Assembly: GCA_024638965.1 (NCBI GenBank)
Contig: JAHEJI010000035.1
Span: 1-35,348, forward strand
Length of the DNA: 35,348 nt
Source: Planctomycetaceae bacterium
GTDB lineage: Bacteria > Planctomycetota > Planctomycetia > Pirellulales > Pirellulaceae
Reading direction: 5' to 3'
Positions within the stretch are counted from its first letter, which is position 1. Every line of letters begins with the position of its first letter. Positions 1 to 8,232 of this stretch are shown here, one piece after another. The notes beneath the pieces were generated by a model. The model ran no database searches, was not told the DNA's origin, and saw nothing but the letters and a program-made list of their open reading frames with translations. A program made the translations under genes and the position numbers.

Positions 1-95
1 GGTCCGTGTCGCACGGACGGATAGCGGTCGTCACGCTCTGATTGCCGGGCAAAACCGACGAAAAGACGCCAAACTTAAACCAAACGCGCTCTAGT
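1..95. repeat. 95-bp dispersed repeat, copy 1
   Basis: Positions 1-95 align without gaps to 22751-22845, with 12 mismatches by eye (about 87% identity). The copy begins with a perfect hairpin at 2-18 (7-bp arms, loop TCG at 9-11). The block at 66-89 is identical in both copies. The true left end may lie outside the window. No open reading frame occupies it. It is most simply a small non-coding dispersed or MITE-like element (inference). Confidence 0.8.
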
Positions 96-102
96 CTGGT
101 AG

Positions 103-129
103 GCCGGACGAGCGCAGCGCTGTTCCGGC
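103..129. other. hairpin downstream of the ExbB/ExbD cluster
   Basis: Arms GCCGGA (103-108) and TCCGGC (124-129) enclose a shorter GC-rich palindrome at 111-121. It lies between the last ExbD gene, read leftward, and the repeat at the window edge. It could end that transcript, but there is no T-run after it, so a terminator role is weak. Positions 130-224 hold nothing else I can recognise. Confidence 0.35.
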
Positions 130-224
130 GATTCCGAGTTTACCGTGATGCGTTGCAGAAACTGCGGGGGGCTTGTTTCGGCCTTTTCCTACTCCGGAAA
201 TCTGTCCTCGGGGTCGGCCCGCCA

Positions 225-731
225 TTAGTCGCGGGATTTGCTTTTGAATTTGATTTTTTCGATCAGCTTTTTGATGCTGCGGTCGGGTTCGATGATCCCG
301 GATACCGATTCGATTGCTTTGACGGTGTGCAGGTAGCGAAGGCTGAAATCGATGTCGAATTCAACTTCGGTGTCCTGGGCCGTTGACGGATCACCTTCAA
401 CGGCCGCCACAACATTTTCTACATAGGCTGTGAGGTTGCCAGGCCAGTCATTCGTAAAGGTTTGCAGGTTGTCGCCGTCCGTATCAACTTCGACTTGGGC
501 AACGCCACCAGTATCACCGGCGGCAATCTTGACGTGAAGAACGGTCGGGAAGACCTCATCCATTTTGTTGTCCTGTGTCGTCGCGATCGGCATTTTGACC
601 TTGAAGTCACCTTCCATGGTTACGATTTTGAATGTCATGATGAAGAACACCAACAACTGGAACACAATGTCGATCATGGGAGTCATGTCGACCTTGGATT
701 CCAGCGGTTTTCGTTCTTTGCCGATTTTCAT
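225..731 (-). CDS. exbD: ExbD/TolR-family biopolymer transport protein (168 aa)
   Basis: This is a single-span inner-membrane protein of the ExbD/TolR/MotB-like family, which together with an ExbB/TolQ channel converts proton flow into mechanical work in the envelope. A short basic N-terminus precedes the family signature DMTPMIDIVFQLLVFF at about residues 16-31, which carries the conserved membrane aspartate. The rest is periplasmic. It is longer than a usual ExbD (about 130-145 aa) because of an acidic, threonine-rich stretch at about residues 55-125. It is the last gene of the minus-strand cluster, 34 nt after a second ExbD gene. Family assignment is firm; the energised partner is not identified. 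Confidence 0.92.
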   Translation of the reverse strand: MKIGKERKPLESKVDMTPMIDIVFQLLVFFIMTFKIVTMEGDFKVKMPIATTQDNKMDEVFPTVLHVKIAAGDTGGVAQVEVDTDGDNLQTFTNDWPGNLTAYVENVVAAVEGDPSTAQDTEVEFDIDFSLRYLHTVKAIESVSGIIEPDRSIKKLIEKIKFKSKSRD

Positions 732-765
732 GAAGTCATTCTTGCGGTTGCAAGTGAGTGGGTAG

Positions 766-1212
766 TCAGTTTATTTTTTCCTTCACGCGCAAACTAAAAC
801 TTTCGAGTTCTGATTCCTGGCACACTGAAATCAATTCCTGGACGAGCCCTGTTGGCGTATCTTCGTGCGCACGAATGATGACCGAAATTTCATCGGCGTT
901 AACGCCTTCTCGTTTGGCGGCATCAATCTCCTGTCGGAAAATCGGAGTCATGAACTGGATTTGCTCAATCGTCTGACCTTCAAACTTGACTTTTCCACCT
1001 GGTTCCAGATTCATCAAAATTTGATACTTGGCAATTTCTGTAGGTGGCTTGGCCAACTGGCTGCTGGGCAGCAGAATTTCTTCAGCCCGATCGACTTCCG
1101 AAAAATTGATCAAGAACATAAAGAAAGCAATGAGTTGGAAAGTTACATCGATCATCGGCGTCAGGTCGGCTTCGAGCAATTCGCCCGACTTGATCTTTCG
1201 TTTTCTGCCCAT
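766..1212 (-). CDS. exbD: ExbD/TolR-family biopolymer transport protein (148 aa)
   Basis: This is the second ExbD/TolR-type protein. A basic N-terminus (MGRKRKIKSGE) is followed by DLTPMIDVTFQLIAFFMF at about residues 17-34, the transmembrane helix with the proton-pathway aspartate, and then a periplasmic domain of about 110 aa. A GGAAA site lies about 8 nt before the ATG. It is separated by 33 nt from the upstream ExbB-like channel gene and by 34 nt from the downstream ExbD gene. The two ExbD proteins differ clearly in sequence, so this is an old paralogous pair and may form a heteromeric stator. Cell location and mechanism come from family knowledge. Confidence 0.92.
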   Translation of the reverse strand: MGRKRKIKSGELLEADLTPMIDVTFQLIAFFMFLINFSEVDRAEEILLPSSQLAKPPTEIAKYQILMNLEPGGKVKFEGQTIEQIQFMTPIFRQEIDAAKREGVNADEISVIIRAHEDTPTGLVQELISVCQESELESFSLRVKEKIN

Positions 1213-1245
1213 GACATGATTTCCAAAAAAGCACGGAATGTCGAA

Positions 1246-2058
1246 TTAGTCTTTCTTTCCGACTTTTTCAAATCGTCCCATCAGATTTTCACTTGTTGAG
1301 CCGACTTCGAGAACGAGGAGTTGAATTCGGTTACGCAAAATGTTGAAGCCAGCGATCGCCGGAATCGCGATCATCAGACCGATCAGCGTCGTTAACAGGG
1401 CCTTGGAAATACCGTCAGCCAACAAGTTAGGATCGGGAGTTCCACCTCCAGTGGCAATCGCATAAAACGCGTTGATCATTCCATGAACCGTGCCAAACAA
1501 TCCGATCATCGGAGAAAGCGTGCCGATCAAAGCGAGGTAGCTGAGCCGGTGTTCCAGCTTCATGTTTTCCTCATCGCCAACTTCCTGCATCGCTTCGATC
1601 GCATGTTTGTAACTGCTTGAAAGTTTCGCCAAACCGGACGAGAGAACGTTACCCAGAAACGACTCGTCTGCCTTGGCAAGTTCATATGCCTCCTGATACT
1701 GCTTTTCGTCCAAATGGGCCTCAAACCCCTCGATCAAGTGTTGCGGGCAAACGGCATCGCGTCGGGCTGACAGAATGTTCATGATGAACAACGCGACAAG
1801 AATAAAAGACAGCGACAGAAATACGATGATGTAGATCGGGCCCAAAGCGTTCAGCAGCCAGCCCAAGACCGTTCTGGATGGCCTGGTGGTTGAAGAAGCA
1901 TCGTCTCCCCCGGGTGCGGCCGCGTCTTCTTGAGCGACCACGACCGAACCATTGGAACTCGTCGTGACAGAGACCGTGCAAAAAGCAATCGCGAAAATCA
2001 ACAGGGGGAAAACGACGAAGCGGAGTCCCGCCCTGTTAAAGCGTTGTTGGTGAAGCAT
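1246..2058 (-). CDS. exbB: MotA/TolQ/ExbB-type proton channel (270 aa)
   Basis: This is the channel subunit that pairs with the two ExbD proteins downstream. I place the start at 2058, not at the longer possibility 2139, because AGGGA lies about 8 nt upstream of this ATG and the protein then opens with a signal-peptide-like segment (about residues 13-43, ending VVVAQ). Membrane helices are at about 69-93, 170-190 and 216-238. The signature region LIGTLSPMIGLFGTVHGM spans about residues 175-192, and a conserved TTLIGLMIAIPA helix follows near 220. The cleavable N-terminal extension is common in planctomycete and proteobacterial ExbB homologues. It is 33 nt from the next gene. Confidence 0.92.
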   Translation of the reverse strand: MLHQQRFNRAGLRFVVFPLLIFAIAFCTVSVTTSSNGSVVVAQEDAAAPGGDDASSTTRPSRTVLGWLLNALGPIYIIVFLSLSFILVALFIMNILSARRDAVCPQHLIEGFEAHLDEKQYQEAYELAKADESFLGNVLSSGLAKLSSSYKHAIEAMQEVGDEENMKLEHRLSYLALIGTLSPMIGLFGTVHGMINAFYAIATGGGTPDPNLLADGISKALLTTLIGLMIAIPAIAGFNILRNRIQLLVLEVGSTSENLMGRFEKVGKKD

Positions 2059-2273
2059 TAATTTCCCTGTCTTTATTCTGAATCGCGCGTCCAAATGACG
2101 CATTGTAGTCAAGCCGAATTGGACTGGCAAACGGTCCAAGTCAACGTCGGCAGTCGGTTTTTGGTCGTGGTTCGCGCGTAACTGCCGGGCGGTGGCCGCA
2201 GACGAGGCAAGATGAGAATGTTCGGCAGACTTGATTATGGATTACCCCTACTTGGTTTGGTTCGAAGACTCAG

Positions 2274-2306
2274 TGATCGGAAACGATTGTCGGTATTGAC
2301 CGATCA
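2274..2306. other. inverted repeat just after the stop of the 357-aa TPR gene
   Basis: Arms TGATCGG (2274-2280) and CCGATCA (2300-2306) are perfect complements with a 19-nt spacer. The element directly abuts the stop codon of the minus-strand gene ending at 2307. There is no T-run. It may be a weak terminator or processing hairpin between the TPR genes and exbB. Confidence 0.4.
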
Positions 2307-3380
2307 TTATTCTTCCTGTTTGGCCCAATAAGAATTTTTGTAACGCCCCCTGAGCGCATTTCTGGCTGTGCTTGCGCGATCGGATTCTTCCAACTTTGTC
2401 CAGACTTTTGAAAGCCGATAAAGAGCTTCCGCATGGGGATCAGCGTGTCCAGCAAATAGGAGTTCGGTATGAAGGTATGCGATTGCTGCTTCTTCCCAAT
2501 TTTCTTGTTTCTCATGCCAACCACCTAGTGCGTTGTAGGCGTGAGCAAACACAAGTTGTGCGACCATTGGATCTTCACGTTTGATAATCGCTTCGAGTTT
2601 TTGTTTGCTGGCATCGGTGTTGCCTTCCATCGCCTCGGCCTTAGCCATCATGCATTCGGCCAGCAAACTGTATTCAGCGACAACGGGATCGTTCGAGTCG
2701 ATTGCAGTGATGGCATTAAAGCTGTTCTTGGCTTCCGCCAATTTGTTCGTGCGTAATTGCGTTTGTCCAAGAAGATACAACCCCTTAATCTTGAACTCGG
2801 GCCAGTTTGATTGGCTCAGCTTCGTAAACTGAGCTTCCGCCAAATCAGCTCGATTGACGGCCAGGAACAGTTTGCCCAGAAGTTCCGTCGCCGGGAAAAT
2901 TCGGTAATTGTCTTCGTTGTTTTCAATAAACTGCTTGATTTCTCCCGCAGTTTGCGCTGTGACATCTCCGCCTCGCAAAAAGATTTCAGCGTTGGCAAAA
3001 GCTTGCAAATAGGCGATTTCCTGTTCGACGAACTCAGAGGTTGGGTTGACATTAATCTTTTGCAACTCGTCCAGGCAATCATCGAATCGTCCACTGTCAA
3101 ACCTTTCGCGAGCGCGATCCAACGAGTTAGGTTCTCTCCCGAAAACGATCTTGCGAATGCTCCCGGAAGGCACTTCCTCAGTTTTTGCCCCGATTTGCAT
3201 AACGACCGACTCGGGTGTCATCGACAAAACCTTGCCTGTCTTCTTTGAGCGCGAGCCGCTTCTTTCGAGAAAGACGTTGTCTTGAGCGTCGACAACTGTA
3301 GGGGCACAGAGAACGGCTGAAACAGCAACGGCCGCAAATAAATTTAGAACTTTTGTCAACGTAACCTTTTCGAGTTTCAT
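2307..3380 (-). CDS. secreted tetratricopeptide-repeat-like protein (357 aa)
   Basis: A signal peptide is clear: basic start MKLEKVTLTK, a hydrophobic stretch to about residue 30, and likely cleavage near VVDAQ. A small domain at about 35-85 (GKVLSMTPESVVMQIG...IRKIVFG) resembles short beta-rich modules seen ahead of TPRs in planctomycetes. From about residue 90 to the end there are helical TPR-like repeats, for example RERFDSGRFDDCLDELQKI and repeated Ala/Leu-spaced helices with YxLG and LAEA patterns. It lies 43 nt after the large TPR gene and upstream of ExbB/ExbD, so I infer a periplasmic scaffold working with that motor. No enzymatic motif was seen. Confidence 0.85.
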   Translation of the reverse strand: MKLEKVTLTKVLNLFAAVAVSAVLCAPTVVDAQDNVFLERSGSRSKKTGKVLSMTPESVVMQIGAKTEEVPSGSIRKIVFGREPNSLDRARERFDSGRFDDCLDELQKINVNPTSEFVEQEIAYLQAFANAEIFLRGGDVTAQTAGEIKQFIENNEDNYRIFPATELLGKLFLAVNRADLAEAQFTKLSQSNWPEFKIKGLYLLGQTQLRTNKLAEAKNSFNAITAIDSNDPVVAEYSLLAECMMAKAEAMEGNTDASKQKLEAIIKREDPMVAQLVFAHAYNALGGWHEKQENWEEAAIAYLHTELLFAGHADPHAEALYRLSKVWTKLEESDRASTARNALRGRYKNSYWAKQEE

Positions 3381-3423
3381 TTCTGAATTACCTGTTTTGT
3401 TCGTGGGCAGATGCTGGTTGTTC

Positions 3424-6400
3424 TCATTTGATTTTTTGTTTCAAAGCCGCGTATTTGGGTTTCCAGATTGGGCCCCCCATCTCGGGATCCCTTTTGGCGA
3501 GCTTGTCCCATTCGATGCGTGCAACCTTTACAGCATTTGGGTCTGGCTTGAGCGCACCGTATTGATAGACCGATTCAATTTGGTGATACAACGCCTTGTT
3601 GTACTGCTTACCGTATTTCTTTTTGTCCTTTCCAGTGACTCCTACTAGTTTGCGCCATCCCCAAATCACTTTTGAAACCCGTTTGCTTCTCGAGTCTTTG
3701 ACGTCGAATTTTCCTCCGCTGGCCTCGGCAAAGTGTTTTGCCAGTTTCGTTTTCATGGCCCATTGATGCAGGGTTTCGGCGGCGTCAATTTGAACGCTCA
3801 AATTATTTGGGCTTTCTTTCAAAATCTCTGCAAGTTGATCAACAGCGGCTTCGAAGTTGCCACTGCCTCTTTCTGCCAGAGCTCTCTGGCGTCTTAGTTC
3901 CTTGACTCGCGCGGCCGAGTTGGGACCTGTGAAGTTCATCGATTCGGCCCGCGTGAGCGTAGAAACGGATTGTTTGAAAAGGGGCGCGGCGTCTTTGTCG
4001 AGGTTTTGTTCTTTTAGTGAGTTCGCAACGCTCAGCAAAGTTGACCCAGCCCAGAGAACGGTGGTGGGATCGTTCGAGTCTTTTTCGATCGAACCCAGGA
4101 ACGACCCGAGGCTTTTGGAAAATTTTCGTTTTTCTTCAGGTGTTTGAAGTGTGTCAAATTGATCTTTGAGCTTTTTGGCGATCCGGCGGTAAGTGTTGGT
4201 CAAGCTTGCTTGGCTGTTTGGATCATTCTTCATCGCAGAAATGATGCCACTTGCCTTGTCGATCCATTGTTGTGGTTCGCCAGCATCTTGCATCGCCGCC
4301 AGATAGGCGTCAATTGCCGTGTTGTAAACACCGCGTTTGAAGACATCGGCCTTGCTCGATTGTAATACTGCCGGATGTTTTTGTTTGATCAAATCGAGAG
4401 GCGCAATTGCCTCGGCTTCTAATCGAGCAATCGCTTGTTTGACTTCGCCCATGGCAAGATGAGCATTGACCAGCAGCAACGAACCCAATGCGGCATCATA
4501 GGTCACGTCTTGTTGATCCAGCGATGCCAGCGCTTGCGAAAGATGTTTTTTTACACGGTCCAACCGAGCACGTCGTTCTTCATCACTTAGGCCGGCCTTG
4601 TCGGCGGAGTAGGAAAACCAGAGTCGCTGACCGATTTTCAGGCCAAGTGCTGATCGAGAAGGCGAGTTTTTGGCAACATCTGCAAAATATTTCTCGGCCG
4701 CAAGATAATCTTTTTGTTGCAAGGCAAGACTGGTCATCGTGCTTGCCGCCGCACTCGATTCCGTACTTCCTGGCCATCGCCCGATCATCTTCCGGCAGAT
4801 TTCATCGAGCTTGCTCTTTTCGAATTCGCGATCATCATCGGGAGCCTTGTTGTACAGTGCAGAGTAACTGCGAATCGCAATCGAAGCGGCCTGCCGCGTC
4901 CAGTCAACCGTTGGGTATCGGTTTAAGATGAACTCGGCAATCAGAGCTGATTCGAAAAATTGATCGGTGACAAAATAACAAAAACTCTGGAGGTATCGCA
5001 GTTTGTTAATGTCAACGAGTTCCGTATTCTCATCGCTAAAGGTCAACGCCAACTCGAACAATCCCAAGGCGGACTCCGTCAACTCACGAATCTGTGTTCG
5101 GTTGTTGTCCAGTTCGGACTGGAATTCCTGTTTGTTTGCGTCTGTAACGGCTTGGCTGAGTTGCAATTTGATCGTGGATTGCTCGTTCAACAGACTTTGA
5201 ATCTCGGTGACAAGGTCCTCTCCTTTTTGGCGAGCCTCCAAAAAAGTCTCCGGAAGTGGTTCTTCGGCTTCGAGTTGTTTTACGTCAATGCTCCATTTGG
5301 TCATCAACTCGGTCGCTTGTTGGCGAAGATCGCCTGGGGACCTCAAGACGGTCTTGATCAGCTTGGCTGAATTTCTTTTGTATTCACGTATCCTGGCAGA
5401 TGTCCCGGGGCCTTTTTCTTTTTCCAGTTCAGTGGCTTTGATTTGGTAAGCTTTTGCCAATTCCAACTGTACTCTCAGCCAATCAGGTTGGCGAATATCC
5501 TGAGCGGTTAACATGGCGAGCATCGGTTCGCATTCCTTGATGACCGAGTTGGCAGGATATTCCGCTTGTGAACTCCAGCAGTCTGCGGCCAGAGCAAGAG
5601 CTCTACGCTTAATGGTTTTGAACTGGCCCGTGTTTTCGAGGGCAAATATTTCTTTGAGTCGGTTGAGTGCATCGTCGATTTGACCGATCTTGTAATAGCA
5701 ACGTGCTGCAAATAGTCCTGAATCGAGTCCTGCGGCAAATCGGCGATAGTTGTCATACAAATAGTCGTATTCCTGAGCGGCTTCTCCAAGCAACTTTGTC
5801 CACTCAGGTGATCCCTTGGCGTACGAATCCGCGAGTTGTTCCTTGACGACGGGAAGCTTCAAGCGGATTTGCGTGTAGGTCGATCTTAGCTGTTTGAGTT
5901 TTGCGGCGGTGCCTGGATCGGAGACGTCAACCTGAAAACTGCTGATCGTGTTTTTCAACGACTCGCGAGCCTGCGTATAGTCTTGCAATGCCAGACTGAG
6001 CATTTCCCGCGACTTGTTAACCAGGTCCGCTTTCTCCTGGGCGGTCAGCCGATCGGACTCCGATTGGCGTGCGTACAATCGCGACCGACCCAAACGCAGA
6101 TTGCCTCGATATCGACTCGTTTTGGCGGCGATTTCGGGCGAACTGGAGGCGGCAGAATATTCGGCAAGGAGTCTTTCAGCATCGTCTAATCGCGACTCCA
6201 GGATCTTCATGTCCCGGATGCGAGAAACACTTTTAATCAACGTTTCCGCTTTTTCGAAGGGTAAAGTCTTACGGAATTCTTCGGATATAAGTTCGCTTGA
6301 TTCCAGGCTCGTCAAATAGATGATCGCGATGTCGTAATATTCTTTTTCTCGTAACGCATTGAGAAATTCTGCGGCTGGTTCATCCGCACTAAGAGTCTCG

Positions 6401-6471
6401 GAATCAGCGAATGTAAAAAAAGAAAAGCCCAAAGAAATCAATACGAGTAGGGAAATACGTATTCTCGACAT
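3424..6471 (-). CDS. large secreted TPR-like repeat protein (1015 aa)
   Basis: This is probably the first gene of the envelope cluster. AGGAAA lies about 7 nt before the ATG. The protein starts with a signal peptide (MSRIRISLLVLISLGFSFF, cleavage near FADS). The remainder is soluble, helical and rich in Ala, Leu, Glu and Lys, with many degenerate TPR-type helix pairs throughout, for example FLNALREKEYYDIAIIYL near residue 35, YNRYP-like segments near 490 and EAAVDQLAEILKESPNNL near 890. The C-terminal 100 residues are basic and contain WGWRKLVG. No catalytic motif is visible. Large TPR proteins next to ExbB/ExbD recur in planctomycetes. A role as periplasmic adaptor is inference. Confidence 0.85.
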   Translation of the reverse strand: MSRIRISLLVLISLGFSFFTFADSETLSADEPAAEFLNALREKEYYDIAIIYLTSLESSELISEEFRKTLPFEKAETLIKSVSRIRDMKILESRLDDAERLLAEYSAASSSPEIAAKTSRYRGNLRLGRSRLYARQSESDRLTAQEKADLVNKSREMLSLALQDYTQARESLKNTISSFQVDVSDPGTAAKLKQLRSTYTQIRLKLPVVKEQLADSYAKGSPEWTKLLGEAAQEYDYLYDNYRRFAAGLDSGLFAARCYYKIGQIDDALNRLKEIFALENTGQFKTIKRRALALAADCWSSQAEYPANSVIKECEPMLAMLTAQDIRQPDWLRVQLELAKAYQIKATELEKEKGPGTSARIREYKRNSAKLIKTVLRSPGDLRQQATELMTKWSIDVKQLEAEEPLPETFLEARQKGEDLVTEIQSLLNEQSTIKLQLSQAVTDANKQEFQSELDNNRTQIRELTESALGLFELALTFSDENTELVDINKLRYLQSFCYFVTDQFFESALIAEFILNRYPTVDWTRQAASIAIRSYSALYNKAPDDDREFEKSKLDEICRKMIGRWPGSTESSAAASTMTSLALQQKDYLAAEKYFADVAKNSPSRSALGLKIGQRLWFSYSADKAGLSDEERRARLDRVKKHLSQALASLDQQDVTYDAALGSLLLVNAHLAMGEVKQAIARLEAEAIAPLDLIKQKHPAVLQSSKADVFKRGVYNTAIDAYLAAMQDAGEPQQWIDKASGIISAMKNDPNSQASLTNTYRRIAKKLKDQFDTLQTPEEKRKFSKSLGSFLGSIEKDSNDPTTVLWAGSTLLSVANSLKEQNLDKDAAPLFKQSVSTLTRAESMNFTGPNSAARVKELRRQRALAERGSGNFEAAVDQLAEILKESPNNLSVQIDAAETLHQWAMKTKLAKHFAEASGGKFDVKDSRSKRVSKVIWGWRKLVGVTGKDKKKYGKQYNKALYHQIESVYQYGALKPDPNAVKVARIEWDKLAKRDPEMGGPIWKPKYAALKQKIK

Positions 6472-6789
6472 CTCTGTTTCCTATCCAACTCAACTCGGAC
6501 GACAATTCCACTGGTGGGAGACGAGACAGCGGATGCAATCATAGACCTTAACCGGGAACCAAAACCACCGATTATTGTCAAAATCGACGTTGCGTCCTAT
6601 TTCAGCTTCAAGGTCCGTACAGGGAGACTGAATTCCGCCAGCCATAGGCCTATATTTAAGTTAGTAGTTAATCCAGATTAGGGCAACTGCCGGGCTCCCG
6701 CGATGTAGAAATAAAAACAACAATCTATCGTTGAATTCGCTGACTATTCTTCAATCGAATATCAGACACTTTTAACCTGGCTTGAAATT
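6472..6789. other. 318-nt divergent intergenic region
   Basis: This region separates the minus-strand TPR/ExbB/ExbD cluster from the plus-strand pair that follows, so it should hold two promoters. I see a perfect 10-bp palindrome ATAGGCCTAT at 6644-6653 followed by an AT-rich stretch, but no convincing -35/-10 pair on either strand. No small gene was recognised. Confidence 0.5.
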
Positions 6790-8232
6790 ATGGGATTTGA
6801 AATCAAAGCCGATCCAGAGTTCCCTCGACCGCCGGTCAAACGACCGATCAACTATATGTCGAGGGCGGTTCGTCTCCGGATTTTCGGACTCTTTGCGATG
6901 CTCATTCTGGTCTTGATCATGATGAAAGAGGCGCGAAAACCGGAACGCTGGGAATGGATGGGATTTGACAAGCAACCGATTCCAGCCGCTCCAAACGTTG
7001 ACATCCAGGACGACACGGTTCCAAAAGATCGGGAGTCGGCGAAATCCGATGATCCGCCGCTGGACAGAACTGAGCAGCTCGCCGACTTGATTGAACGCGG
7101 TGACACCAGCGGATACCCGTCAGCGGGAGAACAGTTCTGGCGGGAGTCGTTTGCATCTCTTGAGACAAGTGGACAGCGCGCTCTTTTTCAATTCTTGAGG
7201 GCCGTCAGCGATCGAACTCCAATCGAGCCGGAGCAGAGCGCTGGTTTTGGACAACTCGTGACTACGATTGATTCCAAACGCGATCAATTCCACAATCGGC
7301 TGGATGAACAGATTTCATTTCTTTCCGACGGCTCGAAACAGAAACAAAAGTTACTCGCTGAATTGGAGAAATCCAGGGAGTTTTGGAATGATAAAATCAG
7401 GCCATCTTGGGAGTTGACCCTGGACGGCAAAGATATCACGCTCGCTCAGCAATCAGCGAATCGAATACTCACAGAATTCTTGAATACATTGGCCCTCGAC
7501 CAGGTGGAAGACGGAACAGCTCTGAATCGAACAAATGAGGGCTCAGCGTGGCTATTATCCTGGGAGCGGGCAATGAACCTTCGACCACAAAATTCAATTC
7601 CGGTAATGCATATTCAACTCGCCAGCCAGCCAGAGGTTTACCGAGGCAAAACCGTGACGATTAACGGTTGGGTTCGATCCGCCAGACGGTTAGATGTCAA
7701 AGAAAACGAAATTGGCATCGATCATTACTTCGTTCTCTGGGTGCGCCCCGCAGATACCAATATTGCGCCTTATTGTGTTTACTCCCTCAAACTTCCGCTA
7801 GGGTTTCCAGCAGTAAGAACCGATTTGGTTGAAATGAATGAACGCCTGAAAGTTGATGGCGTGTTTTTCAAAATTCGATCATACAGGGCTGCCAACGACC
7901 GGGTCGAGACTTGTCCCTTGCTGCTCGCCCAGTCATTCGAATGGAATCCGGTCAACAAACAAATCAGCGTCGATGCCTGGACGCCGCCAGCCTGGGCAAT
8001 TTGGTGTTTTTTCCTCCTGATGCCAATCGTGGCTGGGATTATCGCCTGGTTTGCGTTTGTCGGATCAAAAACTCACCGGTTCGTGCCAGGACAGAAAACA
8101 CAGGAACAGATCTCCAAGGCACTGGGCGGTTTGAAAAACGATCCTCGGATCCAAACGGACTTGGAAAAGGTCCAGGCGTTGTATGACTCCCAAGACGACA
8201 ATTCACACGCGCCGGGAGACTCAAATGACTAA
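6790..8232 (+). CDS. membrane-anchored protein of unknown function (480 aa)
   Basis: I do not recognise a named family. A basic N-terminus precedes a membrane helix at about residues 28-46. Next comes a helical, acidic extracytoplasmic region (about 50-265). A beta-rich domain follows at about 272-385, containing YRGKTVTINGWVRS and later LKVDGVFFKI. A second membrane helix lies at about 402-424, followed by a charged tail. The beta-rich domain resembles two segments of the next gene's product, so the pair probably work together. The stop overlaps the next start by 8 nt, suggesting translational coupling. No strong Shine-Dalgarno site precedes the ATG. Not a shadow frame: it is long, with regular membrane topology. 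Confidence 0.8.
   Translation: MGFEIKADPEFPRPPVKRPINYMSRAVRLRIFGLFAMLILVLIMMKEARKPERWEWMGFDKQPIPAAPNVDIQDDTVPKDRESAKSDDPPLDRTEQLADLIERGDTSGYPSAGEQFWRESFASLETSGQRALFQFLRAVSDRTPIEPEQSAGFGQLVTTIDSKRDQFHNRLDEQISFLSDGSKQKQKLLAELEKSREFWNDKIRPSWELTLDGKDITLAQQSANRILTEFLNTLALDQVEDGTALNRTNEGSAWLLSWERAMNLRPQNSIPVMHIQLASQPEVYRGKTVTINGWVRSARRLDVKENEIGIDHYFVLWVRPADTNIAPYCVYSLKLPLGFPAVRTDLVEMNERLKVDGVFFKIRSYRAANDRVETCPLLLAQSFEWNPVNKQISVDAWTPPAWAIWCFFLLMPIVAGIIAWFAFVGSKTHRFVPGQKTQEQISKALGGLKNDPRIQTDLEKVQALYDSQDDNSHAPGDSND

Noticed and set aside
4488-4931. 147-aa plus-strand frame opposite the large TPR gene
   Set aside because: It lies wholly antisense to a 1015-aa gene with a signal peptide and a ribosome-binding site; its product has no domain or membrane pattern.
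6732-6789. TTGAAT as a -35 box for the gene at 6790
   Set aside because: No acceptable -10 hexamer occurs 15-19 nt downstream.
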